From the NCBI GenBank assembly GCA_963825625.1, contig CAWGUF010000027.1:11720-75719 (forward strand): a DNA stretch of 64,000 nucleotides, written 5' to 3'. Position numbers and translations under genes: made by a program. Numbering within the stretch: position 1 is the stretch's first letter; every line of letters begins with the position of its first letter. This DNA comes from CAMDPA01 sp963825625. GTDB lineage: Bacteria > Pseudomonadota > Alphaproteobacteria > Rhizobiales > Hyphomicrobiaceae. Shown piece by piece: positions 19,133-28,138 of the stretch. The notes under the pieces were generated by a model that saw only the letters and a program-made list of their open reading frames with translations, did no database searches and was not told the origin of the DNA.

Positions 19133-20473
19133 ATGACGGAGACTTCCGCGACCATCTGTGCCTTGTCCTCGGCGCCCGGACGCGCCGGCGTGGCGGTCGT
19201 GCGTGTTTCCGGGCCGGCCGCGGGTCGTGTGCTGGAGGCGCTGGCAGGAGGACTGCCGACGCCGAGGACGGCTGTGCTGCGAACGATCCGGACGTCGCAA
19301 GGTGGGCAGGACATCGATCGCGGTATCGTCCTGTGGTTTCCAGGACCATCCTCCTTCACTGGGGAGGATACGTGCGAGCTGCATCTCCACGGCGGGAGGG
19401 CTGTCGTTGCAGGTGTCCTCGAGGCGCTTTGCCGGCAGGGTTGCCGGCTGGCGGAGCCTGGAGAGTTCGCTCGGCGGGCTTTCGAGAACGGCAAGATCGA
19501 TCTGACCGAGGCTGAGGGCCTTGCCGATCTGATCGATGCGGAGACCGAGGCGCAGCGGGTCCAGGCGATGCGGCAGGCCGGCGGCGCGCAGTCTCGCCTG
19601 TACGACGGTTGGCGTGGAGAACTGATTTCAGCGCTCGCGCTGATCGAAGCAGCGATCGACTTTTCGGACGAGGCGGACGTAGCTGACGATGCGCTCATCC
19701 AGGCGAAGGAGAGACTGGCGGGACTGGCGGACCGTATCGCGGCACACCTGGCGGATGGCCGTCGCGGCGAGATCCTGCGCGAGGGCTTGAGGGTTGTGCT
19801 GGCTGGCGCGCCCAATGTCGGCAAGTCGTCACTGCTTAATGTATTGGCGCGGCGCGATGTGGCGATCGTATCGGCCGAGGCCGGGACCACGCGAGATGTG
19901 ATCGAGGTGCGGCTCGACCTCGCCGGCTTGCCTGTGATCGTCAGCGATACAGCAGGGATCAGGGATGCATCGGGCGAGGTCGAGCGGGAAGGTATCCGAA
20001 GAACCTACGCGGAGGGCCGAGGGGCGGACTTGGTGATCTGGATGACGGAAGCGCGTGCGCCGGACAGGACCGTCCCAGCTGAGCTCGTGGGGTCTGAAGG
20101 AGGCCGGGTGCTGGTGGCATTGAGCAAAGCTGATCTCGCTGCCCCAGGCCAGCGCAATGCTGGACCAGAGGAGGTTGCCCTCTCCGTGGTCACGGGCGAG
20201 GGGATACCGGAGCTGGTGGCGCGGATCACTGCGATAGCGGGCGACCGCGTTGGCCTGAGCGAAGGGGCGGTGATCACGCAAGCGCGACACCGGCGGGCGC
20301 TGGAGGACTGTACGTCGAGCCTCCAGGAGGCTTTGCGCGGAGATTTCCAGACACCGGAGGTCGTAGCGGAGGATGTCCGCCGGGCGGCGAACGCGCTCGG
20401 AAGGATCACAGGGAGGGTGGATGCGGAAGATGTCCTGGGCGAGATCTTCGGGCGGTTCTGTATCGGGAAGTGA
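19133..20473 (+). CDS. mnmE: tRNA modification GTPase MnmE
   Basis: With MnmG, MnmE makes the 5-carboxymethylaminomethyl group on U34 of certain tRNAs. The 446-residue protein has the N-terminal tetrahydrofolate-binding domain (TICALSSAPGRAGVAVVRVSG), the helical domain, an inserted GTPase with G1 GAPNVGKSS, G2 GTTRD and G3 DTAG, and the C-terminal FCIGK with the catalytic cysteine. The open frame extends upstream to 18665, but that part is antisense to the yyaL remnant. ATG 19133 matches the family start. mnmG follows after 436 bases containing two parS-like sites. Confidence 0.96.
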   Translation: MTETSATICALSSAPGRAGVAVVRVSGPAAGRVLEALAGGLPTPRTAVLRTIRTSQGGQDIDRGIVLWFPGPSSFTGEDTCELHLHGGRAVVAGVLEALCRQGCRLAEPGEFARRAFENGKIDLTEAEGLADLIDAETEAQRVQAMRQAGGAQSRLYDGWRGELISALALIEAAIDFSDEADVADDALIQAKERLAGLADRIAAHLADGRRGEILREGLRVVLAGAPNVGKSSLLNVLARRDVAIVSAEAGTTRDVIEVRLDLAGLPVIVSDTAGIRDASGEVEREGIRRTYAEGRGADLVIWMTEARAPDRTVPAELVGSEGGRVLVALSKADLAAPGQRNAGPEEVALSVVTGEGIPELVARITAIAGDRVGLSEGAVITQARHRRALEDCTSSLQEALRGDFQTPEVVAEDVRRAANALGRITGRVDAEDVLGEIFGRFCIGK

Positions 20474-20583
20474 CGCCGCTGTGCGGCAGGCTGCTGCGAC
20501 GACACGCTGCTTCGAGTTTACTGGGATGGGCCCTCGGTGCGTGCGGAGAGTGGAGCGGGCCTACTTTTCTGTGGGCAATCGAG

Positions 20584-20637
20584 TGTTTCACGTGAATCGT
20601 TGTGAATAACATCGTGCCCATTGTTTCACGTGAATCC
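20584..20637 (+). promoter_or_regulatory. Two parS-like ParB binding sites
   Basis: TGTTTCACGTGAATCG (20584-20599) and TGTTTCACGTGAATCC (20622-20637) each match the parS consensus TGTTTCACGTGAAACA at 14 of 16 bases and are 38 bases apart. They lie in the 436-base gap before mnmG, about 3 kb from parAB. No gene is seen in the rest of the gap (20474-20909). Confidence 0.8.
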
Positions 20638-20909
20638 AAATCACCGAGCTGCAAATAATCGCTACTGAGGTTCACGGTGTGCAGGCGACACGTCGATGAC
20701 AAACGGGGTTCGGGACAGATGAACTTGCTCGCTGATCAGCTTCATGACTATGGAAATACTATTGCTGAGCGTGCTCGCGCTCGATTGGTTTGCATCTGTG
20801 TTTCCAGATTTTGTCCCGAGGTTTTGACTGGATGCGCAAGCTCGGATAGGTGTCTGAGCGAATTTCCAGGTGTGATCGGTCCGGCACTGCGACCGTCGAA
20901 AGACATGCG

Positions 20910-22808
20910 ATGAATTGGACAAGCTACGATGTGATCGTCGTGGGTGGGGGTCATGCAGGCTGTGAGGCGGCGGCGGCAGCGGCGCGCATGGGCGCGCGCA
21001 CGGCACTGGTCACGCATCGCTTCGATACGATTGGCGAAATGTCCTGCAATCCTGCCATCGGAGGTTTGGGCAAGGGCCACCTCGTTCGCGAGATCGATGC
21101 GCTGGACGGGTTGATGGGGCGGGTGGCAGATGCGGCGGGCATTCAGTTCCGGCTGCTCAACCGGTCCCGCGGGCCTGCGGTGCAGGGGCCGCGCGCACAG
21201 GCGGACCGGAAGCTCTACCGGCAGGCGATGCAACGGGAGATCCGGGCACAGCAGGGGCTGGACGTCGTCGAAGGCGGTGTCGAGGACCTGATCGTCGAAC
21301 GCGGTAGATGCTGCGGCGTCGTCACTGGCGCGGGCGATAGGCTGTTGGCCGGCGCGGTGGTCTTGACCACCGGGACATTTCTGCGCGGCCTCATTCATAT
21401 CGGCGACAAGCGGACGCCGGCGGGTCGGGTCGGGGAAGCGCCAGCGCTGAAGCTTTCCGAACGGCTGGAAGCGCTGGAGCTGGCACTTGGGCGCCTGAAG
21501 ACTGGTACGCCTGCGCGATTGTATTCGTCTACAATCGATTGGGATATTCTGGAGGAGCAGCCTGGGGATGATCCTCCGGTGCCGTTCTCATTCCTGACGA
21601 GCAGGATAACGACGCCGCAAGTGTCCTGTCATATCACGCATACGACTGTGGAGACGCATGCCGTCATCCGGGCTAACCTTGATAAATCCGCGATGTACTC
21701 GGGTCAAATCTCGAGCATCGGTCCGAGATACTGTCCTTCTATCGAGGACAAGGTTGTCCGGTTTGCGGATCGGAGCGCGCATCAAGTGTTTCTCGAGCCG
21801 GAGGGACTTGATGACGACACCGTCTATCCGAACGGTGTTTCTACGTCGCTACCGGCTGATGTGCAGTTGGCATTCCTGCGCACCATGCCGGGACTGGAGC
21901 GGGTCGAGATCAAGCGACCGGGCTATGCAATCGAATACGATCACGTCGATCCGCGCGAGTTGGCGCCGACGCTGGAGGTGAAGCGCTGTCCCGGGTTGTT
22001 CCTGGCCGGCCAGATCAACGGCACCACAGGATATGAGGAGGCCGGTGCGCAGGGCTTGCTGGCCGGGTTGAACGCTGCTCTGACAGCCGGCGGGGGCGCG
22101 GGCGTGGTGATTTCGAGGGCGGACGCCTATCTCGGTGTCATGGTCGACGATTTGATCACGCGGGGGGTCAGCGAGCCCTATCGGATGTTCACGTCGCGCG
22201 CCGAGTTTCGCCTGAAGCTGAGGGCTGACAACGCCGACCAGCGGCTGACGCCGATCGGTATTTTGCTGGGATGTGTTGGCGCGGTGCGAAAGCAGGCTTA
22301 CGAGCATCGCGCGCAGATGCTCGGGGAGGGTCGGGCGCTGCTCGAGAGGCTCAACCTTACGCCGACCGAGGCAAACCGGCATGGGCTGATGCTGAACCAG
22401 GATGGTCGCCGGCGTTCGGCTTTCGAGCTGTTGGCCTATGCCGAGTTGAACTGCGACGTTCTTTCTAAAATATGGCCTGAAATCAGTGTTTTGGATCACT
22501 CTATTAAGTTCCAACTTGAAGTTGATGCGCGCTACGCCTCGTATGTCGAGCGGCAGGCGGAGGAGGTCGCCGTGCTGAAGCGGGACGAGGGAACGAGCAT
22601 TCCGGCCGGCTTCGAGTACGGCCAGGTTGCGGGGCTTTCGACCGAGGTGCGGCAGAAGCTCGAGCGGCACAGGCCGCGGTCGCTTGCGCAAGCTGCGGCT
22701 ATTGACGGTATTACACCCGCGGCGCTGCTGCTGCTGCGCATTCAACTGCGGAAGGCACCGGGAGGGGTGAAGCCCGTGGGGCGCGCGGGTGGGATCGAAA
22801 GCGGATGA
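20910..22808 (+). CDS. mnmG: tRNA uridine-5-carboxymethylaminomethyl modification enzyme MnmG (GidA)
   Basis: The 632-residue FAD enzyme partners MnmE. The Rossmann FAD motif VVGGGHAGCEAA is near the N-terminus, followed by EMSCNPAIGGLGKGHLVREIDALDG and the family signatures TGTFLRGLIHIGD and YCPSIEDKV. Near the C-terminus, TSRAEFRLKLRADNADQRLTPIG is the GidA signature, then the helical MnmE-contacting tail. Start 20910 is chosen because it begins at the FAD strand (MNWTSYDVIVVGGG); a longer in-frame start at 20850 exists. It overlaps rsmG by ATGA, giving translational coupling. Confidence 0.96.
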   Translation: MNWTSYDVIVVGGGHAGCEAAAAAARMGARTALVTHRFDTIGEMSCNPAIGGLGKGHLVREIDALDGLMGRVADAAGIQFRLLNRSRGPAVQGPRAQADRKLYRQAMQREIRAQQGLDVVEGGVEDLIVERGRCCGVVTGAGDRLLAGAVVLTTGTFLRGLIHIGDKRTPAGRVGEAPALKLSERLEALELALGRLKTGTPARLYSSTIDWDILEEQPGDDPPVPFSFLTSRITTPQVSCHITHTTVETHAVIRANLDKSAMYSGQISSIGPRYCPSIEDKVVRFADRSAHQVFLEPEGLDDDTVYPNGVSTSLPADVQLAFLRTMPGLERVEIKRPGYAIEYDHVDPRELAPTLEVKRCPGLFLAGQINGTTGYEEAGAQGLLAGLNAALTAGGGAGVVISRADAYLGVMVDDLITRGVSEPYRMFTSRAEFRLKLRADNADQRLTPIGILLGCVGAVRKQAYEHRAQMLGEGRALLERLNLTPTEANRHGLMLNQDGRRRSAFELLAYAELNCDVLSKIWPEISVLDHSIKFQLEVDARYASYVERQAEEVAVLKRDEGTSIPAGFEYGQVAGLSTEVRQKLERHRPRSLAQAAAIDGITPAALLLLRIQLRKAPGGVKPVGRAGGIESG

Positions 22809-23516
22809 CGGGGCGAGAAGGAGTGCCGGAAATTATTGATGCGCAATCATTTTCTGCTCATTTCGGGGTTTCACGTGAAACCCTCGATCGCCTTGAGGTC
22901 TATGCCGAGGCGCTGATACGATGGCAGAAGGCGATCAATCTGGTGGCGCCTGCAACTCTGCCGCATCTGTGGCATCGGCATTTTGCAGATAGCGCGCAGC
23001 TCGCGGATCTCGTTCCGACGGCTGCCCGGTCGCTCGTGGATCTGGGTTCGGGGGCGGGCTTTCCCGGATTGGTGCTGGCACTCATGCTCGGGGCGAGTGA
23101 AAAAAAGGCGCCCGAGGTGGGTGCTCAAGGCTTGACCCGCGTGATTCTGGTGGAAAGCGACAGCAGGAAAGCTGCTTTTCTGCGCGATGTCGCGCGATTG
23201 ACGGGTACGGCAGTGGAAATCCTGTCGACACGAATCGAGAATCGCGGAGACTCAGGATAGTATCGGCAAGGTCGATGTGGTGACCGCGCGCGCGTTGGCT
23301 CCGTTGGATCGATTGCTGGAAATGGCGGCACCGCTGTTTTCGGCCGGGACAACAGGGCTGCTCCTCAAAGGTAAGGACGTAGAGGCGGAAATTCGCGCGG
23401 CGAAGACTAGGCGTGGCTTCGACGTCAAGTTGGTGCCGAGTTTGACGCAGAAGGACGCGAGCATTGCTGTCATCAGCCGCATCGAGACGGACTTGGGCCC
23501 CAGCAGGGAGGGTTGA
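22805..23516 (+). pseudogene. rsmG: rsmG (gidB) 16S rRNA G527 methyltransferase, frameshifted
   Basis: The SAM-dependent methyltransferase is readable as VYAEALIRWQKAINLVAP, WHRHFADSAQL, VDLGSGAGFPGLVLALML (motif I) and VESDSRKAAFLRDVARL, then a stop at 23260. The next frame continues IAETQDSIGKVDVVTARAL to the normal end at 23516. Removing one A at 23240-23241 (GAGAATC) restores a protein of about 236 residues. Loss of rsmG is tolerated in bacteria and gives low-level streptomycin resistance, so this could be real; it could also be a base-call error. Its 5' part carries the best parS site. parA follows after 3 bases. Confidence 0.88.
22867..22882 (+). promoter_or_regulatory. parS site, strongest in the window
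   Basis: GGTTTCACGTGAAACC has a perfect 14-base core GTTTCACGTGAAAC; only the outermost pair differs from the canonical site. It is embedded in the rsmG reading frame, about 650 bases before parA. Confidence 0.92.
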
Positions 23517-23519
23517 GCC

Positions 23520-24341
23520 ATGACCGGTGCGACCGCAGCAGGTGCGGGACCACGTGTGCTGGCCGTTACCAATCAAAAGGGTGGTGTCGGCAAGACAACG
23601 ACCGCGATCAATCTCGGCACGGCGCTGGCTTCAGTTGGCGAGCGGGTGCTGATCATCGATATCGACGCTCAGGGCAACGCCAGCACAGGCGTTGGAATTG
23701 TGCCCGAAAACCGGATGCTTACGGTGTTCGACGTGCTGTCGGGCAGTGCGTCACTGGTCGAGGCGGCACAGCCGACTGCCGTGCCGAACCTGGCGATCGT
23801 GCCTGCCAATGCGGATCTCGTCGGCTACGATGGCGATCAGACGCAGGATCGATCGCGGCTGTATAAGTTGCGGGATGCGCTGACGGCAGTCTCGGCGCAG
23901 CCGGGCGGGTCACCCTATAGCTATATTCTGATCGACTGTCCGCCGTCGCTGAGCGTTCTGACATTGAATGCACTGTCTGCCGCGGATGCCGTGCTGGTTC
24001 CGGTACAGTGCGAGTTTTTCGCGTTGGAAGGCATCTCGCAGCTGAAAGATACGATCGATCAGATCCGGGCGACGTTGAATCCTGGCCTCGATATCCAGGG
24101 GGTCGTGCTGACCATGCATGACCAGCGTGCCAACCTATCCAGGGAAGTGGCCGACGAGGTCCGGTCGTTCTTCGGGCCGAAAGTCTATCAGACCATGATT
24201 CCGCGCAATGTCAGGGTGGCGGAGGCGCCATCGCACGGGCAGCCGATCCTGCTCTATGACTACGATTGCCCGGGAAGCCAGGCCTACATTGCGTTGGCGC
24301 GCGAGATCATCGAGCGCGAAAGCCATCTGAAAGCTGCCTGA
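23520..24341 (+). CDS. parA: Chromosome partitioning ATPase ParA
   Basis: The 273-residue ParA/Soj ATPase drives segregation of ParB-parS complexes. The deviant Walker A is KGGVGKTT (about residues 20-27), A' is IIDIDAQGNASTG, and Walker B is LIDCPPSLSVLTLNAL. The C-terminal HDQRANLSREVADEVR and FFGPKVYQTMIPRNVRVAEAPSHGQ blocks are typical of chromosomal ParA. A short N-terminus without an HTH marks it as chromosomal type Ib-like rather than plasmid type Ia. parB starts 26 bases downstream. Confidence 0.96.
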   Translation: MTGATAAGAGPRVLAVTNQKGGVGKTTTAINLGTALASVGERVLIIDIDAQGNASTGVGIVPENRMLTVFDVLSGSASLVEAAQPTAVPNLAIVPANADLVGYDGDQTQDRSRLYKLRDALTAVSAQPGGSPYSYILIDCPPSLSVLTLNALSAADAVLVPVQCEFFALEGISQLKDTIDQIRATLNPGLDIQGVVLTMHDQRANLSREVADEVRSFFGPKVYQTMIPRNVRVAEAPSHGQPILLYDYDCPGSQAYIALAREIIERESHLKAA

Positions 24342-24367
24342 AAACGATCGGGGTGGGGACGTACTCG

Positions 24368-25270
24368 ATGTCAATGCCGATGCAGAAAAGCCGACTGGGT
24401 CGTGGACTTGCCTCGCTGATTGGCGAGCCTGCGGCCGTCGTCCGGGCCAATGTGACTGCTGGTGGTGTTGGCGAGCACAAGTCGATACCGATCGACCAGA
24501 TCAAGCCAAGCCGGCTCAACCCGCGCAAGGACTTCGACCAGGAGGAGCTGGCGGAGCTGGCCGAATCAATTCGGCAAAAGGGGCTGGTGCAGCCGATCAT
24601 CGCGCGCCCTGATCCGGCAAATGGTGGATATGAGATCGTCGCCGGCGAGCGCCGCTGGCGCGCTTCGCAGCTGGCGGGGCTGGAAGCGCTGCCGGTCATC
24701 GTGCGCGAATTGTCCGACCAGGACGTGCTCGAACTCGCGATCATCGAGAACGTGCAGCGTGCGGATCTCAATGCGATCGAGGAGGCGGCGGGTTATCGCG
24801 AGCTGGTCGAGAGGTTTCAGTATACGCAAGATCAGCTTGCGGACGTCATTGGCAAGAGCCGGAGCCATATCGCGAATACGCTGCGGCTGCTGCGGCTGCC
24901 GGAAAACGTGCAGGTTCGCGTTGCGCGAGGTGAGCTGACGGCTGGGCATGCGCGGGCGCTGGTCGGCCGGGACGACGCGGAAGAGCTGGCCCAGCGAATC
25001 ATCGAGGGTGGGCTCAACGTCCGCGACGTCGAAGCGCTCGTGCAAGGCGGTGGGAGTGGCGGGCTTGGTGGCGGGCCGGCGAATACCAACAGCGCGCGCA
25101 GGACGCGGGAAAAGGATCCGGATACGCGGGCTTTCGAAAAAGAGCTGACCGATGCGCTCGGCCTCAAGGTCGAGATCAAGCGGGGGTCCGGCGAAAGCGG
25201 GCTGTTGACAATCAAGTACGGCAACTTCGATCAACTCGATTATATCCGGCAGCGGCTCAACGGCGGTTGA
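24368..25270 (+). CDS. parB: Chromosome partitioning protein ParB
   Basis: The 300-residue parS-binding CTPase clamp opens with a basic start, KSRLGRGLASLIG, the ParA-contact region. The CTP-binding domain follows with ARPDPANGGYEIVAGERRWRAS (the GERRW motif) and ENVQRADLNAIEEA. The HTH is QLADVIGKSRSHIANTLRLLRLP. A glycine-rich linker leads to the C-terminal dimerisation domain. ATG 24368 is preferred because the homologous MQKSRLGRGL starts there and a G-rich SD precedes. It acts on the parS sites at 20584, 20622 and 22867. Confidence 0.96.
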   Translation: MSMPMQKSRLGRGLASLIGEPAAVVRANVTAGGVGEHKSIPIDQIKPSRLNPRKDFDQEELAELAESIRQKGLVQPIIARPDPANGGYEIVAGERRWRASQLAGLEALPVIVRELSDQDVLELAIIENVQRADLNAIEEAAGYRELVERFQYTQDQLADVIGKSRSHIANTLRLLRLPENVQVRVARGELTAGHARALVGRDDAEELAQRIIEGGLNVRDVEALVQGGGSGGLGGGPANTNSARRTREKDPDTRAFEKELTDALGLKVEIKRGSGESGLLTIKYGNFDQLDYIRQRLNGG

Positions 25271-25346
25271 CGCATCGCGGAGGGTGGTGTTCGACATCGC
25301 CCTGCCAAACGGGTCAGGCTTTGCGGGGCGAGGCGGCGCCGCGTTC

Positions 25347-26495
25347 TCAATACCCCTCATCGAGAAGGGGAAAGGCGCTGGCCAGGCCATGGCGGTGCGG
25401 CAGCGGCTCGATTGCTGCAAGATGTGAAGGCTCGAGCTCGCGCAGAGATGTGACGCCGAGCAGGCCCAGACAGCGGATCACTTCGTCCTCGAGCAGCTCG
25501 AGTAGCCGGATAATGCCCTGCTTGCCGGCGGCGGCGCCGGCAAGGGCCTGCATCTTGCCGACTGCTACGGCATCAGCACCAAGAGCCATGGCCTTGACGA
25601 TATCGGTGCCGCGGCAGATGCCGCCATCGACGACGACTGCAGCGCGACTTTGGACGGCTGCGACCACTTCTGGCAGGATTGCCATTGTGCCCTTGCCGTG
25701 GTCGAGCTGGCGGCCACCGTGGTTGGAGACATAGACAACATCGACGCCGTGATCGGTCGCTTTCCTGGCGTCCTCCGCGGTGGCAATTCCCTTCAATATC
25801 AAAGGGATGGCGTGGCGCGCCTTGATCCGTTCGATATCGGCCCAGCTGAACTGCTCCTGATGCTCCCGGTTGGGTGCCGCGGCGAGCCGGGAGGTCGGCT
25901 TGTATCGCTTGGCCAGATCTCTTTCGCGGCGGCCGTAATAGTCGAGATCGATGGTTATTGCGAGAGCCTGATAGCCGGCGGAAATGATGCGGGCAACGTA
26001 GTCGTCGACCCAAGCGGAATCGCCGCGAATGTAGAGCTGAAACAGCTTTGGGTATGGCGTTGCGGCGGCGATCTCCTCCAGAGATGGCTGGGTGACCGAG
26101 CTCAGCATATGGAGGGCGCCGAACTCAGCGGCAGCGAGTGTTGGAAGCAGGGCGCCGCCGTCGAATACGTCTTGTAGCGAGCCGACCGGAGCCAGGATAA
26201 CGGGCATGCGCACATCGATGCCAAGGAACGTGGAGCGGGCATTTGCGCCGCGGACGTCGTTGAGCACGCGCGGCCGGAACGCCAGGCTGTCGAGGGCCAG
26301 GCGATTGCGAATGAGTGTGGTCTCGGTTTCGGCGCCGCCCATCACGTAGTCCCAGGCACCCGGCTCGAGGCGGCTACGAGCTGCAGTCACGAGCTCATGC
26401 AGCACCTCGAAGCGGCCATCGGGCGGCATGTGTGCGTTGGCGGCGCCGGCAACGTATTCCGCGGTCGAATTGTCGAGGCTCTCACTGGCTGTCAT
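25347..26495 (-). CDS. FMN-dependent alpha-hydroxy acid oxidase/dehydrogenase
   Basis: A glycolate oxidase / lactate dehydrogenase-type TIM-barrel flavoprotein that oxidises a 2-hydroxy acid to the 2-oxo acid. It has PVILAPVGS, LFQLYIRGD, ITIDLDYYGRRERD, the FMN-binding lysine in PLILKGIATAEDA, and the catalytic SNHGGRQLDHGKG with active-site His and Arg. VVDGGICRGTDIVKAMALGADAV closes the phosphate site. I chose ATG 26495 (MTASESLDN), giving 382 residues; an upstream ATG at 26570 would overlap gshB. It lies 26 bases downstream of gshB on the same strand, so probably co-transcribed. The exact substrate is not determinable. Confidence 0.85.
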   Translation of the reverse strand: MTASESLDNSTAEYVAGAANAHMPPDGRFEVLHELVTAARSRLEPGAWDYVMGGAETETTLIRNRLALDSLAFRPRVLNDVRGANARSTFLGIDVRMPVILAPVGSLQDVFDGGALLPTLAAAEFGALHMLSSVTQPSLEEIAAATPYPKLFQLYIRGDSAWVDDYVARIISAGYQALAITIDLDYYGRRERDLAKRYKPTSRLAAAPNREHQEQFSWADIERIKARHAIPLILKGIATAEDARKATDHGVDVVYVSNHGGRQLDHGKGTMAILPEVVAAVQSRAAVVVDGGICRGTDIVKAMALGADAVAVGKMQALAGAAAGKQGIIRLLELLEDEVIRCLGLLGVTSLRELEPSHLAAIEPLPHRHGLASAFPLLDEGY

Positions 26496-26520
26496 GCCAT
26501 CCCTTCCCGGCCGGTCGCGT

Positions 26521-27468
26521 TCAGCTTGCATTGAGCTTGGCTTCGACCGCATCCCAGAACAGGGCGGCAATGTCGGCGCCGCCGAATGCCTTGACCTGCC
26601 GGATGCCGGTCGGCGAAGTGACGTTGATCTCGGTCAGATAGGGTCCGATAACGTCGATGCCGGTGAACAGCAGACCACGGCGGGCCAATTCCGGGCCCAG
26701 GCGCGCACAGATTTCCTCGTCCCGATCGGACATTATGGTTCGTGCAGCGACGCCACCGACATGCATGTTGGAGCGGGATTCGTCGGCTGCCGGAATGCGA
26801 TTGATGGCCCCGGCGACCTCACCATCGATCAGAATGATGCGTTTATCGCCTTCGCGCACCTCCGGCCGGTACTGCTGCACCATGAAAGGCTCGCGGAAAA
26901 CCGTCTGGAACAGCTCGACGAGGGCGTTGAGATTGGTGTCGCCGGGCTGCACGCGGAACACGCCCGAGCCGCCGTTGCCGTACAGGGGCTTCAAAATGAT
27001 GTCTTTGTATTGATTACGAAAAGCGCGCACGTCCTCGGGATTGCGGGTAACCAGCGTGGGCGGCATCAAGTCCTGAAAATCCAGAACGAATACTTTCTCG
27101 GGGGCGTTGCGGACCTGGGCCGGGTCGTTGACGACCAAGGTTCTGGGATGAATGCGCTCGAGCAGGTGGGTGGTGGTGATGTAGGCCATGTCGAACGGCG
27201 GATCCTGCCGCAACAGCACCACGTTCCAGTCAAGCAGGTTCTCGGTCGAGGGATCGCGCAATCGGTAGTGGCTGCCCGGCTTGTCCTCGACTTCCAGGCG
27301 GGCACCGCGCGCCCGCAGATCGTCACCCCACAGGGCTAGGTCGATGGGCTTGTAGTAGAAGATCTCGTGACCGCGGCGCTGGGCCTCGAGCAGGAGCGCG
27401 AACGTCGAATCGCCGGCGATGTCGATATGCTCGATCGGGTCCATCTGGCAGGCGACGCGTAGCGGCAT
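26521..27468 (-). CDS. gshB: Glutathione synthetase
   Basis: The 315-residue ATP-grasp enzyme joins gamma-glutamylcysteine and glycine. Seen are the N-terminal MDPIEHIDIAGDSTFALLLEAQ, the substrate domain with LRQDPPFDMAYITTTHLLE, the ATP-grasp LKPLYGNGGSGVFRV, and the C-terminal LLFTGIDVIGPYLTEINVTSPTG signature with metal-binding Asn. Length is standard. It is preceded by yraN, rsmI and the LpoA-like gene in the arrangement common to alphaproteobacteria. A weak parS-like palindrome lies in its upstream region. Confidence 0.96.
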   Translation of the reverse strand: MPLRVACQMDPIEHIDIAGDSTFALLLEAQRRGHEIFYYKPIDLALWGDDLRARGARLEVEDKPGSHYRLRDPSTENLLDWNVVLLRQDPPFDMAYITTTHLLERIHPRTLVVNDPAQVRNAPEKVFVLDFQDLMPPTLVTRNPEDVRAFRNQYKDIILKPLYGNGGSGVFRVQPGDTNLNALVELFQTVFREPFMVQQYRPEVREGDKRIILIDGEVAGAINRIPAADESRSNMHVGGVAARTIMSDRDEEICARLGPELARRGLLFTGIDVIGPYLTEINVTSPTGIRQVKAFGGADIAALFWDAVEAKLNAS

Positions 27469-27524
27469 GAACGACTCCGGTGCGGGGATGGTATGGCAAC
27501 ACGTATGATTCGGCGTCCGAGCAT

Positions 27525-27540
27525 TGATTCACGTGGAACG
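27525..27540 (+). promoter_or_regulatory. Degenerate parS-like palindrome upstream of gshB
   Basis: TGATTCACGTGGAACG matches parS at 13 of 16 bases with an intact TTCACGTG core. A still weaker relative, CAATTCACGTGGAACG (11 of 16), is at 41453-41468. Both share the GGAACG right half, which differs from the canonical site, so they may be something else. Confidence 0.4.
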
Positions 27541-27627
27541 TAGCGTCGCGGGCAGCCTGCCGCCATCCAGGCGAGGCAAAGGCGGCGTTGTCAAGTGGGA
27601 CGCGGGGTGCCATGGCGAGCCGATCGC

Positions 27628-28107
27628 CTACCAGGCATGCAGGGCGCCGATGAGGTGGCGGGGGCGCAAATGGCGGTCGAGCACGACGGCATCGAGGCTG
27701 ACGCGGTGATTGCGATAACGGGGGTTGCGCCAGAGCCAGTTTTCGACTGCGGTCTCCATGCGGTGAAGCTGGTGCGGTGCGAGGGCGGCTATCGCCGTCT
27801 CGTGGTCGCGGCGCTGTTTGACCTCGACGAAGGCCAATCGCTGGCCGCGCAGCGCAATCAGATCGATCTCGCCGCGGGATGCGCCGGCGGGCGCCTTGAG
27901 GCGCCGGGCAATGATGCGATAGCCCTTCAGGGTCAGCAGTGCGCAGGCAACGAGCTCGGCAAGCCGGCCGCGGCGCTCGCGGTCCTGGCGCTGCTGCCGG
28001 ACGCTGGCAGAATTGCCCGCATCGCGGGGGTTGGGGGCAGCCGGGCTAGGGCGGCTCAGTCGCTTTGCCCCTAAGCTGGCGCCGGTGCTTGTGCTGAAAT
28101 TCTGCAT
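27628..28107 (-). CDS. yraN: YraN family putative endonuclease-fold protein (UPF0102)
   Basis: The 159-residue protein has the UPF0102 core: GRLAELVACALLTLKGYRII, RRLKAPAGASRGEIDLIALRG (conserved Glu-Ile-Asp of a PD-(D/E)xK-like fold), LAFVEVKQR and the C-terminal RNPRYRNHRVSLDAVVLD. The activity is unproven; the family resembles Holliday-junction resolvase-like nucleases. A longer open frame starts at 28350, but the ATG at 28107 lies between rsmI and yraN with a 31-base gap, and the region before the core is low-complexity. It is co-oriented with rsmI and gshB. Confidence 0.85.
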   Translation of the reverse strand: MQNFSTSTGASLGAKRLSRPSPAAPNPRDAGNSASVRQQRQDRERRGRLAELVACALLTLKGYRIIARRLKAPAGASRGEIDLIALRGQRLAFVEVKQRRDHETAIAALAPHQLHRMETAVENWLWRNPRYRNHRVSLDAVVLDRHLRPRHLIGALHAW

Positions 28108-28138
28108 TTTTCCGGCTTTCGCGGATCCGGGGTTGCAG

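Noticed and set aside
23260..23277. Programmed frameshift in rsmG
   Set aside because: No slippery heptamer or SD-like stimulator is placed near the shift, and rsmG is not known to use recoding.
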